Assembly (NCBI GenBank): GCA_010015675.1
Contig: ML977007.1
Span: 200,414-264,413, forward strand
Direction of reading: 5' to 3'
From: Byssothecium circinans
Taxonomy: Eukaryota > Ascomycota > Dothideomycetes > Pleosporales > Massarinaceae
Length of the DNA: 64,000 bases
Shown one piece after another: positions 11,030 to 21,515 of the stretch (positions within the stretch are counted from its first letter, which is position 1; every line of letters begins with the position of its first letter). The notes below the pieces were generated by a model. That model saw only the letters and a list, made by a program, of their open reading frames with translations. It searched no databases and was not told the origin of the DNA. Both the position numbers and the translations under genes were made by a program.

Positions 11030-12590
11030 GGTGGTGCGCAACGTCGCTGTGGTTAATCTATCTGCTCACCCTCTTGAGCTACCCTATCAGCCTCTGCAGC
11101 AAGCAATTGACCTTCCTGAGCCTGTAGAGCGCCTCCACGGGTAATATACTGTCGGCGCTGCGTCTGCTTACGCTGTTGGCGCTGACTAGCTGCCTAAAGC
11201 TTTGTATTCTCCTCTGCAAGGATAGCTGCTGAATGCATAGCAAGCTGGCACCCTTTTACAAGCTGGCGCATAGCTAGGATAGTAGGGCTCTGTGACTGCC
11301 GTCGAAGGCGGGCCTGAATAAGCTAAGCCTGCTGCTGAAGCTGAGCTACTGTATAAGGTGTCTCAGCTATCCACTGTTCTCCTGCTGCGGCTTCTGTCTG
11401 TGGTGGTGACGGTGTTCGTACAATAGTTAGAGACGAAAGGACGCGTTCTGAGCTATATGGGACTAGCCCTGTCGCCTGAAAGCCAGCTTAGATATTCTCT
11501 GCTGTTAAGGCTATCGCTCTAACCTGGCTGTAGATAGATAGGAAGTCTACTTTGTTGACGTGGAAGACATGTTGGCGAGCGAGCTGCTGGATAGCTTAGC
11601 CGTACGCGCGCTTTAGAGGCGAGAAACAGCCCACATCTAGTGGCTGTAGTAGATGCGAGCTATAAGGCGGCATATAGAGGGTGATTATTCGATTCTCTGT
11701 ACAGTACTGATCGAATTCAGGCGTAGCATGGCTACTGTGGCCGTCTAGGATAAGCAGCCGATAGGTCCCTACTGTACGCGTCTTAGTATAGCTCTCAAAG
11801 TGCTTCAGCCAGGTGTAGCCTAGCTGATCAGTCGTCCAGCCGTTTCGCTGACAGCAAGGATCCAGTGGACAGGTATATCACGATACCAGGCTGCTTAGTA
11901 GAGCTTTCCTGGTAGGATAATAAATGGTAGGATAGACCACCCAGCAGCGTTTACCCCCTCAATTGCTGTAACCCACTCTTGATTGCCTGGCTGGATAACA
12001 ACTGCTCTACCAACTGTGTCAGAGCTAGTGACTACCTTTAATGTCACAGCGACACCCATAGCAAAGCCAGTCTCATCAAAGTTGTAGATATCCTGATCTA
12101 GTATCCCATAGCGCTGACGCGTGTCCTCAACGAGCTTAAACTAGGCCTAAATTGCGATAGGATCTTCAGCTTTTGCGCGCTATACGTTGCGCTTCCTATT
12201 CCACTTTGTCTGAAGCTCTAGCTGAGCCTGGATAAAGCGCGTTACCCAGAGCTTGCCTAGGGGAGGAGGAGGAGATTCGCCGCGCGCTGCGACTAAAACG
12301 TCGGCCATTCGTCGTACGTTGATAATCTGTGGCGGAAATCCTCGTCGATCAAGGTCTAGTATCCATTGAACTAGAGACTGCTCCTCAGTAGGCGATAGCT
12401 TTCGATTTGGTGATCTAGTCTCGTGTTTTGGGCGTATACCTCGAAGGCGCCTCCGAAGGGTTGATTCTGGTACATTATACGCTGTTGCTAGCTTGCGCAC
12501 AGCTAATAGAGGGTTTGATTGAAAAGAGGCAACTGCAAGGCCTAATCGGCCTTCTTTTGAGAGCCTTTGGGCTTGTGGTTGTGGCGGCAT
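11030..12590 (-). pseudogene. Heavily decayed pogo-type transposase
   Basis: The start is ATG at 12590 (MPPQPQAQRLSKEGRL), followed by an intact HTH/CENPB part of about 135 codons (VPESTLRRRLRG, SPTEEQSLVQWILDLDRRG). After 12180 the frame is broken by stops and at least one deletion (SENGW reads SETAG), but the catalytic blocks IYNFDETGFAMG, LLILDGHSSH and HLLQPLD can still be followed. On this strand many expected CA/TG positions read TA, as in RIP. The protein is closer in sequence to the copies at 1-1293 and 6060-7893 than to the others. The 3' limit is approximate. Confidence 0.75.
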
Positions 12591-12730
12591 GGTAGATAGA
12601 GAGGTGACTAAGGACGCGTCTTTGGTGGGGTGCGCCACATACTGTGGCTCACCACCTGATGCACGGCCCCACCTGATGCACGGTTCAACGAAATTTTTCA
12701 AAATCTTCCACCACCCACATCTCCACCAAT

Positions 12731-14600
12731 ATGGCAGGTATTGAGGCAGCGCTTGAAGCGCTGGAATCGCTGAGGCTGGGAGAAAAGCCTAACTATGCAC
12801 AGTACGCGAAAAAGTATGGTGTTGATCGCTCAACGCTGTCGCGGCGCCATAGGAAGGTTACCCACTCATATGCGGAGAAAATCGATAACAGCCAGAATCT
12901 CAACGCTACACAAGAAAAACAGCTCATACAGTATATTGATGAGCTCTGTGTTAAAGGACTACCTCCTTCAAGGCAAATGATACGAAACTTTGCATCAGAA
13001 ATAGCTGGGAAACTTGTGGGCAAAAACTGGGCAGATCACTTCATAAAACGACACAACGTTGACCTCATATCACGCTGGACATCAGGCCTGGATTCCTCAC
13101 GCAAAAGAGCCGACTCTGCCTTTAAATACTCATTATATTTTGAGCTTTTACAACATAAAATCGAGCAGTATAAAATCCTACCCTGCCACACATACAATAT
13201 GGATGAAAAAGGCTTCCTGATCGGAGTGTTGAGTAGGATGAAGAGGGTGTTTTCTCGGAGGCGCTATGAGGAGGGGCAAATCAAACAAATACTCTAGAAC
13301 GGCAATCGCGAGTGGATTACAACTATCGCATGTATTTGCGCAGACGGGACTGCTCTTACGCCTGCGCTTATATATTAAGCCCTTTCTAGAAATATACAGG
13401 ATACGTAGTTACAAGATTTCGATCCTACACTACATAAGGCATTTTTCAGCTCATCACCAAGTGGATGGACGAACAACTCTGTAGGCATAGCATAGCTTAA
13501 ACAGGTATTTAATAGGGAGACACAAACAAAGGCTAGACGATCAAATTGACTCCTAATCCTTGATGGCCATGGATCACATGTTACTATGGAGTTTATCAAG
13601 TTCTGCGATGATAATAGGATCCTCCTAGCCATATTTCCTCCGCACGCAACCCATACACTGCAGCCTCTCGATGTCTGCATGTTCAAACCACTCTCAGCTG
13701 CCTACTCAGCTGAACTATCAGCCTTCATGGAGAGATGCCAGGGAATCTCATCTATAACCAAAAGGGACTTCTTCCGCATATTCAACATTGCCTGGGAGAC
13801 CTCATTTAAGGCCAAAACAATCCTTAAAGCTTTTGAGTCAACTAGAGTAGTACCTTTTAACCCTACTGTAATATTAAAGCGATTTAATATACAGGAAGCT
13901 GATCGGCCGTCTTCGAGCGACTCAGCTACTTCAGTACTCAGCGCTTCTGATTGGAGGAAAATTGAGCGACTTCTCAGGCAGGTGGTGGAGGATGTATACG
14001 ATAAACGCTCCCAGAAGCTCAGCCACACGATCCACGCGATCTCAGTACAGAAGAGCCTTCTACAACATGAAAACGAGCGCCTCAAAGAAGCTCTTATCAA
14101 TGAGAAAAAGCGCCGACAGCGTGGGAAGCCTCTACTACTCGAAGCACCTCAAGAATATCATGGTGGTGCAGTGTTCTGGTCACCAAACAAAGTACAGGAA
14201 GCACGTGATCGCCAGGACCAGAAGGAAGCTGATGAGCAGCTTATACAACTCCAAAAGGACGAGGCAACTAAGCGCAAGGAAGCTGAGAAGGCTNNNNNNN
14301 NNNNNNNNNNNNNNNNNNNNNNNNNNNNNNNNNNNNNNNNNNNNNNNNNNNNNNNNNNNNNNNNNNNNNNNNNNNNNNNNNNNNNNNNNNNNNNNNNNNN
14401 NNNNNNNNNNNNNNNNNNNNNNNNNNNNNNNNNNNNNNNNNNNNNNNNNNNNNNNNNNNNNNNNNNNNNNNNNNNNNNNNNNNNNNNNNNNNNNNNNNNN
14501 NNNNNNNNNNNNNNNNNNATTGATCGTGGATGTGGCCCCCACACCAGCCAGATCACGCCGCACACGTAAAATAGAGCTACCAAAGCGCTTCCGTACATAA
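12731..14600 (+). pseudogene. Pogo-type transposase with a cluster of RIP-like stops
   Basis: The frame from ATG 12731 runs MAGIEAALEALESLRLGE, HTH (GVDRSTLSRRH), CENPB-type (GKNWADHFIKRHNVDL) and first catalytic block YNMDEKGFLIG, then meets stops at 13295 (TAG), 13376 (TAA), 13406 (TAG), 13493 (TAG) and 13547 (TGA). After these the same frame continues with LLILDGHGSH and THTLQPLDVCMF and reaches a coiled-coil C-terminus containing EYHGGAVFWSP and ending LPKRFRT. Each stop is one transition away from Gln, Gln, Trp, Trp and Arg codons. All three catalytic Asp residues remain. The frame after the N run differs from that before it, as expected if the gap length is arbitrary. Confidence 0.9.
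14294..14518. other. Assembly gap (225 N)
   Basis: Unknown bases inside the C-terminal coding part of the nested transposase. Confidence 1.
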
Positions 14601-15007
14601 ACAACCTCCTGAGCACCTTCAGGCAGCTTCTCCGATTGCTACACCAAAAAATCTCGTGATTTTACTGTATATATGTGGTTGTAGAGCCTCAAAAGTAATC
14701 GGGTGTAGGCATCCGAAATCGTGCATGAGGTGGGGCCGTGCATCAGGTGGTGAGCCACAGTACTGATATGCGCCGCTTACTGATAAAACACGTTAAGCGA
14801 TCTGGGAAAGCGCCCGGGAGCCTCCGGGATCCTCCTTCACCCATGTTTGCGACATCATAAATTCATCTAAGATCTCCATCCCTGCCAACCCATCACCTAC
14901 GGCTTCCGCTAAGACTTCTTCACCGAAACTCGACAGCATTTTATCTCCACTCGGCAGTTCGGTAAATATACCATCCACTAGAAAGGTTATCGGCGGTTGT
15001 AAATGAG

Positions 15008-16513
15008 ATGTTGAACGAGAAAGACTTCCCGCCACTACCTTCGCAGGCCGCAAAGCGCACAAGGATCAAACAACGGTTACCAGCAGCTGTACCCGCACGA
15101 AATGATGGTATTGCGGCCTCCATCAATGATCTCCCGGATGAACTCTGGTTAGAGATCCTAGACTATCTCCCAGCTCTTGACCTTGAAGATTTTCAACTTC
15201 AAACACTCTCCAACCTCTCTCGTGTCAATAGAAGGATTCACTCCTTAGTCAGCGAAAGGTTATACGCCGGCTTCAACAGCTTTTTCTGCGCGTCATATCC
15301 ATTCTTGCGGACTATTATCTCGAACCAGCAGCTCGCCGGGAGTGTGCAGTCAATGCGGATAGCATATGGTCATGGAGTGCATGCAGAGCGGTCAAAGTAC
15401 AAGCCATCTGTCTTGGATAAGCGGATAGTCAAAAATGGATTGAAGGGAAAAGACATACCCGGATGGAAGTCCTGGGCTGTAGACTGCAACAACGATGAAG
15501 CCGAGCAAGAGATTCTTTATGCCACCATACTTATGCACACTCCAAACATTACGAAGCTAACCGTCGACGACGGCGAGGTTCCCTACGTTATTCCGAAATG
15601 GCTCGATCTCGTGCGAAGGATTGGGAGTGGAAGTCGATTCGGTCATGTCCACAAATTTTTGCATCTCAAGTCCTTGCAGATTGAGACTAGCAGTCTCAAA
15701 ATTCGCCAACTATCGCCCATATTCAAGCTTCCGGCATTAAAGAACGTCACCCTAATCGGTCTTATTGAGTTGGCTCGAACGGAGGAAGAGCAGTCGGGGG
15801 TGTTACAGCGACTATTACCCATACGCACAAGCGCAGTCGAAGAACTCAGTCTGAAAGAGGCTCTTATTCAGGACGATATTCTCGAAGTCCTATTACGCTC
15901 GTTCCGTGTGCTGAGGCGTTTCGAGCTCACCTATTCCCATGACCGTTACACGGACGTGGATTCTGGTCCCTTTTCGAGTCCTCTCAATTCGTTAAAGATA
16001 CATCGCCTTGAGCTTCAGGTCCTGCATCTTAGCAACAATTTCTTTGGGTCGATATCATCTATATCGCCTGGGATGGTCAAATGTCTCCATCAATTCGAAG
16101 AGCTGTATGATCTCCAAGTACCTTTGGACACGCTTGTTGACACTGGCCGTCCGCATTCCACCATATCGGTCGATAGTCTTCCTCCTGCCCTCACGTCGCT
16201 TACTATCTTTGTTAAGGCTGGCCGTCAGCTTTTGTTTTTGGATGCTCTGAAGCATCTTGCGAGCCAATCTCGCGAATGCATCCCTTTACTCAGAGAATTA
16301 CGGATAGAGCTATTTTCTGTCTATGAAAACTCTTCCAAGTATGATTGGGAGGGTTTTCGACAGATTTGGGCGAAAACGGGTGTGCATTTGGAAATAAGGT
16401 TTGAAAGCGATGAATATGATGAGCGTGATGGCGTTGGCATATTGGGGTTGAGGGCGGACACGGACACAGAAAGTGAGAGCGAGAGTGATGAGGAAAGCTT
16501 GTATTCCAATTGA
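15008..16513 (+). CDS. F-box protein
   Basis: A single-exon gene of 501 aa. An F-box lies near aa 38-85 (INDLPDELWLEILDYLPALD ... LSRVNRRIHSLVSERLY). It is followed by irregular leucine-rich stretches (LKSLQIETSSL, VEELSLKEALI, LKIHRLELQVLHL) and an acidic Ser/Glu/Asp-rich tail (TDTESESESDEES). F-box proteins of this kind are substrate-recognition subunits of SCF ubiquitin ligases; the target is unknown. The ATG is followed directly by conserved-looking sequence with no upstream in-frame alternative nearby. It begins about 215 bp after the end of the nested transposon cluster, so its promoter is short or includes transposon-derived sequence. Confidence 0.85.
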   Translation: MLNEKDFPPLPSQAAKRTRIKQRLPAAVPARNDGIAASINDLPDELWLEILDYLPALDLEDFQLQTLSNLSRVNRRIHSLVSERLYAGFNSFFCASYPFLRTIISNQQLAGSVQSMRIAYGHGVHAERSKYKPSVLDKRIVKNGLKGKDIPGWKSWAVDCNNDEAEQEILYATILMHTPNITKLTVDDGEVPYVIPKWLDLVRRIGSGSRFGHVHKFLHLKSLQIETSSLKIRQLSPIFKLPALKNVTLIGLIELARTEEEQSGVLQRLLPIRTSAVEELSLKEALIQDDILEVLLRSFRVLRRFELTYSHDRYTDVDSGPFSSPLNSLKIHRLELQVLHLSNNFFGSISSISPGMVKCLHQFEELYDLQVPLDTLVDTGRPHSTISVDSLPPALTSLTIFVKAGRQLLFLDALKHLASQSRECIPLLRELRIELFSVYENSSKYDWEGFRQIWAKTGVHLEIRFESDEYDERDGVGILGLRADTDTESESESDEESLYSN

Positions 16514-16905
16514 AATGAGCGCACTCGTGTAATTATTTTCATGGTAACAGCCTACAAGGTGGATAGGGAGTTTGAATTACAAAAAAACGTCCTTGAACTC
16601 GCACCCTGGTGCTGCTCCAAAAGCAGGAGCTACTGATCTCCTCAGTCTAATTGAAGCTTATGTTCTCAAGCGTCCATCATTTTTATAGGGCGATCAGTCC
16701 AAATCTAGATAAGAGTAATTTAACCACTATTTCCAAAATGGAAATCTTTCAGTACATTGCTAATGACCCACTATCAAAGTAGGTGGAACGAAGTTAACAA
16801 AGCTCATCCAAAGGGGTGTCAGTGCACTTCGTCTTGACTCTTAGACAGGAAAGTCCAAAGCCTTGGACCCACTTGAAGTGTTCAGCACACTTTTTACCAG
16901 TGAAT
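16514..16905. other. Convergent intergenic region
   Basis: About 390 bp between the stop codons of the F-box gene and the minus-strand gene at 16906-18320. No gene or repeat recognised. Confidence 0.6.
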
Positions 16906-18320
16906 TTACTCAGGCTTCAGGTCCAAGATGTTATGACCGACTTCAGCATTCCTCAAACCTTTTTCATAATCAGGCAACCGGAACACATCTGGCATATTTT
17001 CCTCGGCTTCCCTTCGTCTTTTGGTTCGCTTATTAGATCGTGCCGATCGCGCAGCATCTTCAAGCTCTTTCCACAGTGGCTCAGAAGGACTTTTGTAGAA
17101 CCCATGTTCCAACATGTGTAGCCTAAACGACGGCGACGCTATGTCGTCAGACGTGCAACCACTGTCATCATCACAAAGTGATTCTAGCTCCTCTTCGGCA
17201 AGCTGGAGCCAGGGCTCGAGGTGCTTTACCACGAAGTCCCGATGTGTGGTCGCCGCAAACTCGTGAAGTTGATCAACGATGATTAAGGCGGTCAAGGCGT
17301 CTTCTGTCTCATCAAGGAGACCTTGCCAGAGCGGCTCAACTATCTATAATTGTAGTTAGCAATTGTCATTTATTGACCTTGGCATAGGAGCCTTACGTAG
17401 TCCCCACACCAACCGAAGATGGTATAAATCCATAAGATCCTACCACTGCTTGCAAAGCCGAAAAGCTGTGGTTTGCCCGCTGCACCTTCCTGATATTTAT
17501 CCGGAGACTTTGGATCTCTTGCCAAGTCATCAAGCATACCTAGGTAGATGGATGCTCCTTCGTATAGTTGCCGTTCAGCATCTTGCAGGGGCTCGGAAGT
17601 CTTCTTCGCTTCGAAAATTGCCCAGGGGAATATAAGGTCAACAGCGCCCCATCTAGGGTCGACAACAAGGCCACATCCCCGATGGAAAAGCTGTTTGAAT
17701 ATCCTCTCCTTAGTCAGAGAAGGATGACTCTCGATGTGGTCGTGGTCGCAGGTGATTTCGCCGTTTCTCTCCTTGATTTGGTGTTGCACTGCAGCATTCC
17801 AGCAGGTCGCAAGACCAAACGTAATGTCTGGATACCGCTTCCGGATAGTGGCTGTCGATGTACGCGGATCTGTATATCTGTACTGATATGGTGTCTTGTC
17901 CCTAGAATCGCAAATGCTTAGCTTTATTAACAAAACCACAAGGGTATATACTGACATCCTAAGAAGAGGATCATCCCTTATCAGCCCAAATAAATCACTC
18001 CTTATGTCTGATTCCCAAGTTGACTCTGAAACCTGATACAAAGTGTTTTCGGTTACGTGATCGTACAATTTCTGGGCTCGAACACATAGGCGGGCTCGGT
18101 TCTCCTCTGTCATCGATGCAAGGCTTTTTCTTAGGTTGATCTCAGGGACAAACTTTCCGTTACATTTTGCGATGGAGTCTTTATTGACCGTATGAGGCGA
18201 CAATATATTTTGGAAAGAACCTCTGAGCAGGTTTCCGTAGGGCTCCGGGACAAAAGGGTGTTGTCGTTCCGGTTGTTTTTCCAGTCTCGACTCTGGCATG
18301 CGTTCGCTTGAATCCGACAT
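16906..18320 (-). CDS. Fungal hypothetical protein, possible PD-(D/E)XK nuclease-like fold
   Basis: Two exons: 18320-17397 and 17343-16906, with a 53-bp GT-AG intron, encoding about 453 aa. I cannot assign a family with certainty. The central part has a block VDLIFPWAIFEAKKTSE followed by an amphipathic helix (AERQLYEGASIYLGML). An acidic residue in one strand followed by E-x-K in the next, then a helix, is the arrangement seen in PD-(D/E)XK restriction-endonuclease-like domains. Two nearby His/Cys-containing stretches (CDHDHIESH, HRGCGLVVDPRWG) could be structural. The C-terminus is acidic, then basic (RSNKRTKRRREAEE), compatible with nuclear localisation. Function is unknown; the nuclease-fold reading is inference. 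Confidence 0.7.
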
Positions 18321-20294
18321 AATTTCGCTACTGTGAATTGCTCGCTCGTAGAGTGGAAAAGGGGAATAACGTGGGTTAAATTATCAGAGACAAACGTGAG
18401 ACTTTATATATCCATGTCTGTGCCGCACATCTCTAGGCAACAGACCCCTTCGTATAGTAGGGTGTCGTAGCACAGCCACAGGACCCCTACGGACCCTGCT
18501 CGCCGTACATGTGCATAACATCGGCCCGATTGTTGGCTCCCTTCGACCTTACGTACATGCAGAACGTGTTAAATCGCAAATTGTGTGAACTAATCGGTTG
18601 TCATATCGACCGCCCCATCTCTTAAATAATTTTATCCGAGTAGAGTTGGAGTAAGTTACCACTTGCGACTTATAACAGCATCAATCACGAGTATTGTACT
18701 CTTCAGTTGGGCATATGGTCTACTTGTAGGATCAAGGTATCCGACATGGATGGCCCCCATTCTCATCGCTCTCATATCCACGGATTCTACTTGCGAAAGT
18801 CAACCACTAAATTTTGCTTAAAATCTCCAGGAGTTCGAGCTTCGCGGGCTAGGAAAGTGTTTCCCAAATCAAGTAGGTTCTCGTAGACCATACATGCACT
18901 GATCCGAAGAAGGCTTAAAGGGCTGGTAGATGTTGGTCACAGAACAAGCAGTATGGTTGGTGGGACTGAGTCGGGGGAGTTTTTTTGACCATTTGAAGAA
19001 CGTTCAAAATTGTGAGAGGGAGTTGCGGGTCTTGTAGTTGTCGATAATGGGCCAAGTTTTGCAATTGTGATTCATATAAGGCGTGAGCGAGGATCCGTAC
19101 GCATCGTGAGATAAGAGCGATTCAGACGCGAGAGCGTGTCACGGGTGTGTAGGCGTAGGCTACAACTTTTCCTATTCTGAGTACGCTTATGCTTTGTGAT
19201 CTTCTCAACGCATGCCAGTACGAGCGGATGTCAAACTAGAGCCGTTTTCGAAAACTCCTGTAGAAAGTCGAGGACGTCGCATTGAGGGAATGGTTGAGGA
19301 TGATGCTTAGGTCGACAGAGGCGTAGTATAAGACTATGAGCCGGACGATGGACCAACAACGAGCATTTAACACAAACATATTATACTAGAGGAGGGCATA
19401 TTGGCAATGAGCCTCCCGCAACTTCTTCTATTCCATCCAACTTGGGCTTGTCGCATGAAAGAAAGTGCCGGTGACGTGCCATGTGGGATACGCTTGGCAA
19501 AGATGGGTGGCGGTATGGAGAATGAGAGTTGAGGGTTGAGGAGCAAGGTTCGCGCCTTTCGAATTGGGTGCAAGAAAGTGGGGACAGTTAGAAAAGGTAA
19601 TGGAGCAACTGATATTATTGTGCTGCCAAGTCAACAATCCTGGTGAAGCGGAAGTCCGGCCCGGATACGTAAGACATGTGACAAAGCTGAAGCGAACCTC
19701 GCTCTTCTCAGCCCTATTTTGTGCCTGTTTCCTCCCTCTCCCCTCCACCATCAACTGGTAGATGCGACAAGACTTCGCCCCAACCGTCTCCAATAATCTG
19801 ACAACGCCCTGTTTACGCGAAGATGCAACAGCCATATCCTCGACTCCATTATGCGACCAGGGTCCAAACGTATCGATAATCCACGCAGCTAATCCCTTGT
19901 ACCAAGACCGGGAGTTGCTGGAAACGCTCATATTCAACATCCAGCTTCGTGCGAGATGGGGAGTTGGATGGCGAGGAAATGCGGATGCAGTGGGGCGGGC
20001 TGCAGACGTATGACAGGGGTTGATGTGCTGCAACGTCGACGAGATTTTGTGAAGAGGTAGCTTGTGGAAAAGGAGGAAGAGATAGGAAGAAGACATACCG
20101 GGGAAGTGGTGCGAACTGATGGGACTCCAAAGGAGCGTGCCTAGCTTAGCATCGTGACTCGGAGAGCACACGAAGTTTCCACCCTTACCACTCGGAGGAT
20201 AGGCAATCAAGGGCTGATTTTTCTACGAGGTTGACTCCTCGGTTTGTTTCACATACGAGGTGTTACTCCCCGTGTTTGTGGTGGCATCGACGGC
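18321..20294. other. Long intergenic region
   Basis: About 2 kb with no gene I can support. A 260-codon minus-strand frame (19428-20210) is rich in Ser, Pro and His, has no recognisable domain, and the opposite strand has comparable open frames, so it is probably chance. No transposon ends or RNA gene recognised. Confidence 0.5.
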
Positions 20295-21515
20295 CTACCT
20301 CCGTCCGTAGACAGAGTGGTCGCCGCGGCGGGATTTGCTCCTACCCCTACCTTGGTCCTCGTCGTCTTTGCGACGATTGGAAGAGCTTGAGTTGCTCTTG
20401 TGGTCATTACCCTTTGCCTTCTTTGGCTTCCGGGTGTTGGCTTCGGCGCTAGCCTCAGCTTCAGCTTTCCTCTTGTGGAGCCGGGCTAAGACCTGTGCCA
20501 TGCTATCTGGAGGGAGAAGAGTTACCAGTAGCGCTACATTTGTAGCAAGCCGGTCGGTCATCTTGCCGTCCCTATCGTATAAAGCCCCGCCGGGAGCGTC
20601 TTCATTCAGAAGATCCGCCTCGATAAATCGACGACGAGCTTCCCGGCAGGGTTCGCTAGGGTAGTGGCTGAATCGACAGCCGCCACGCTGGCAGACCGGT
20701 GCTTGACACGCGGCTGCTCCGCCTTTATGAGGGCGAGCGCAATTTTTGCAGACCCCTCTGCTCTTCTTGCCCTCGGCCTCAGTTGGCTGCGCCGGGTCTT
20801 GGGTGGCTTTACCCTTGCCCTTCTTAGAAGGAGGCGCCAGGTTTTCGACATCTTTCTTGCCATCAGTCTTCTTAGAAGACACCGCGTGGTCTATGGCGGT
20901 TTTTTTGCCCTGAGCCTTGGAAGACTGCGCCGGGTCTTTGGCATCTTGTTCTTCGGCCCATTTGGACCGGACCTCCTGGCATTGTTCTTTGAAAGAACGG
21001 AACTTTTCAGCTCCCTCTTTACCCAAGCAGGGCGGAGGATGTTTTGCGCCGCATCCTGCGCAGACGGGCCTGCGCTTTTCGCGCCAGGCATCGCGGAGGC
21101 GTTTTACTGCCTCCTCGAATTCATCTAGGAATTTGACCCTCACTTGGAGGGGCAGGTTCTCGTTCAGCACCTCGTCCGCATTGGCGAACGGGTGTTCTGG
21201 GTCGATGACGGGTCTATCGACTTCCACCTTGCCAGCGCCACCTTGGGTGGTCGCCGGGGAAGGAGAGGCTGATACCGGAGCATCTTCTTCAGAGCCGCGC
21301 TGGGCGGTCTCTGGATTGTTAACATTGCCGCCTTGGGCGGTCAACGTTGAGTTGTTAGCATCGCCGCCTTGGGTGGTCGATACTGGTGCCTCTTCTGTGA
21401 GGACTTCGGTCGACAGCTTGGAAGGCATGTCTTTAACGGCATTGAAATTCCTTTCCTCTCTCCGACGCCTGGCGGAGGAGCGGGCACTGAGATTGTTAGC
21501 CTCTCTCACAGGCAT
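20295..21515 (-). CDS. Cys/His-rich zinc-knuckle-like hypothetical protein
   Basis: A single-exon gene of 406 aa starting MPVREANNLSARSSARR. Three short Cys/His clusters are visible: CAGCGAKHPPPC, CKNCARPHKGGAAAC and CQRGGCRFSHYPSEPC. These resemble CCHC-like zinc knuckles but with unusual spacing. Between them are low-complexity Lys/Ala/Ser repeats (SKKTDGKK, PSKKGKGK). Both termini are rich in charged residues, with a very basic tail (RGRSKSRRGDHS). The family is not recognised. Zinc binding and nucleic-acid contact are inferred from composition only. A retroelement Gag origin is possible, but no polymerase or repeat is seen nearby. Confidence 0.7.
   Translation of the reverse strand: MPVREANNLSARSSARRRREERNFNAVKDMPSKLSTEVLTEEAPVSTTQGGDANNSTLTAQGGNVNNPETAQRGSEEDAPVSASPSPATTQGGAGKVEVDRPVIDPEHPFANADEVLNENLPLQVRVKFLDEFEEAVKRLRDAWREKRRPVCAGCGAKHPPPCLGKEGAEKFRSFKEQCQEVRSKWAEEQDAKDPAQSSKAQGKKTAIDHAVSSKKTDGKKDVENLAPPSKKGKGKATQDPAQPTEAEGKKSRGVCKNCARPHKGGAAACQAPVCQRGGCRFSHYPSEPCREARRRFIEADLLNEDAPGGALYDRDGKMTDRLATNVALLVTLLPPDSMAQVLARLHKRKAEAEASAEANTRKPKKAKGNDHKSNSSSSNRRKDDEDQGRGRSKSRRGDHSVYGRR

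Larger units (their letters stand above)
12642..14760 (+). mobile_element. Nested 2.1-kb pogo-type element with 41-bp TIRs
   Basis: The terminal inverted repeats at 12642-12682 and 14720-14760 match over 41 bp with one difference, and are flanked by TA on both sides (12640-12641 and 14761-14762). Each TIR contains the motif CACCTGATGCACG twice, spaced by a few bases (the right copy has one mismatch). It carries one broken transposase gene and an assembly gap at 14294-14518. It inserted about 50 bp upstream of the ATG of the older minus-strand transposase. Confidence 0.9.
10915..14793 (-). mobile_element. Old pogo-type element interrupted by a nested element
   Basis: The minus-strand transposase remains at about 11030-12590 belong to an element whose 5' end was split by the insertion at 12642-14760. 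Candidate ends are ACGTGT at 10915 after TA (10913-10914), and ACACGT ending at 14793 before TA (14794-14795). The two ends match imperfectly as inverted repeats (ACGTGT, then GTA, then a CAGT-TGT stretch), mostly differing by transitions. With the nested element and its extra TA removed, the length is about 1.76 kb, close to the 1834 bp of copy B. The exact ends are inference. Confidence 0.55.

Noticed and set aside
14793..15062. 90-codon minus-strand frame overlapping the start of the F-box gene
   Set aside because: It overlaps the F-box gene's start and promoter in antisense and matches no family I know.
19428..20210. 260-codon open frame on the minus strand
   Set aside because: No domain, biased composition and comparable open frames on the other strand; probably chance.
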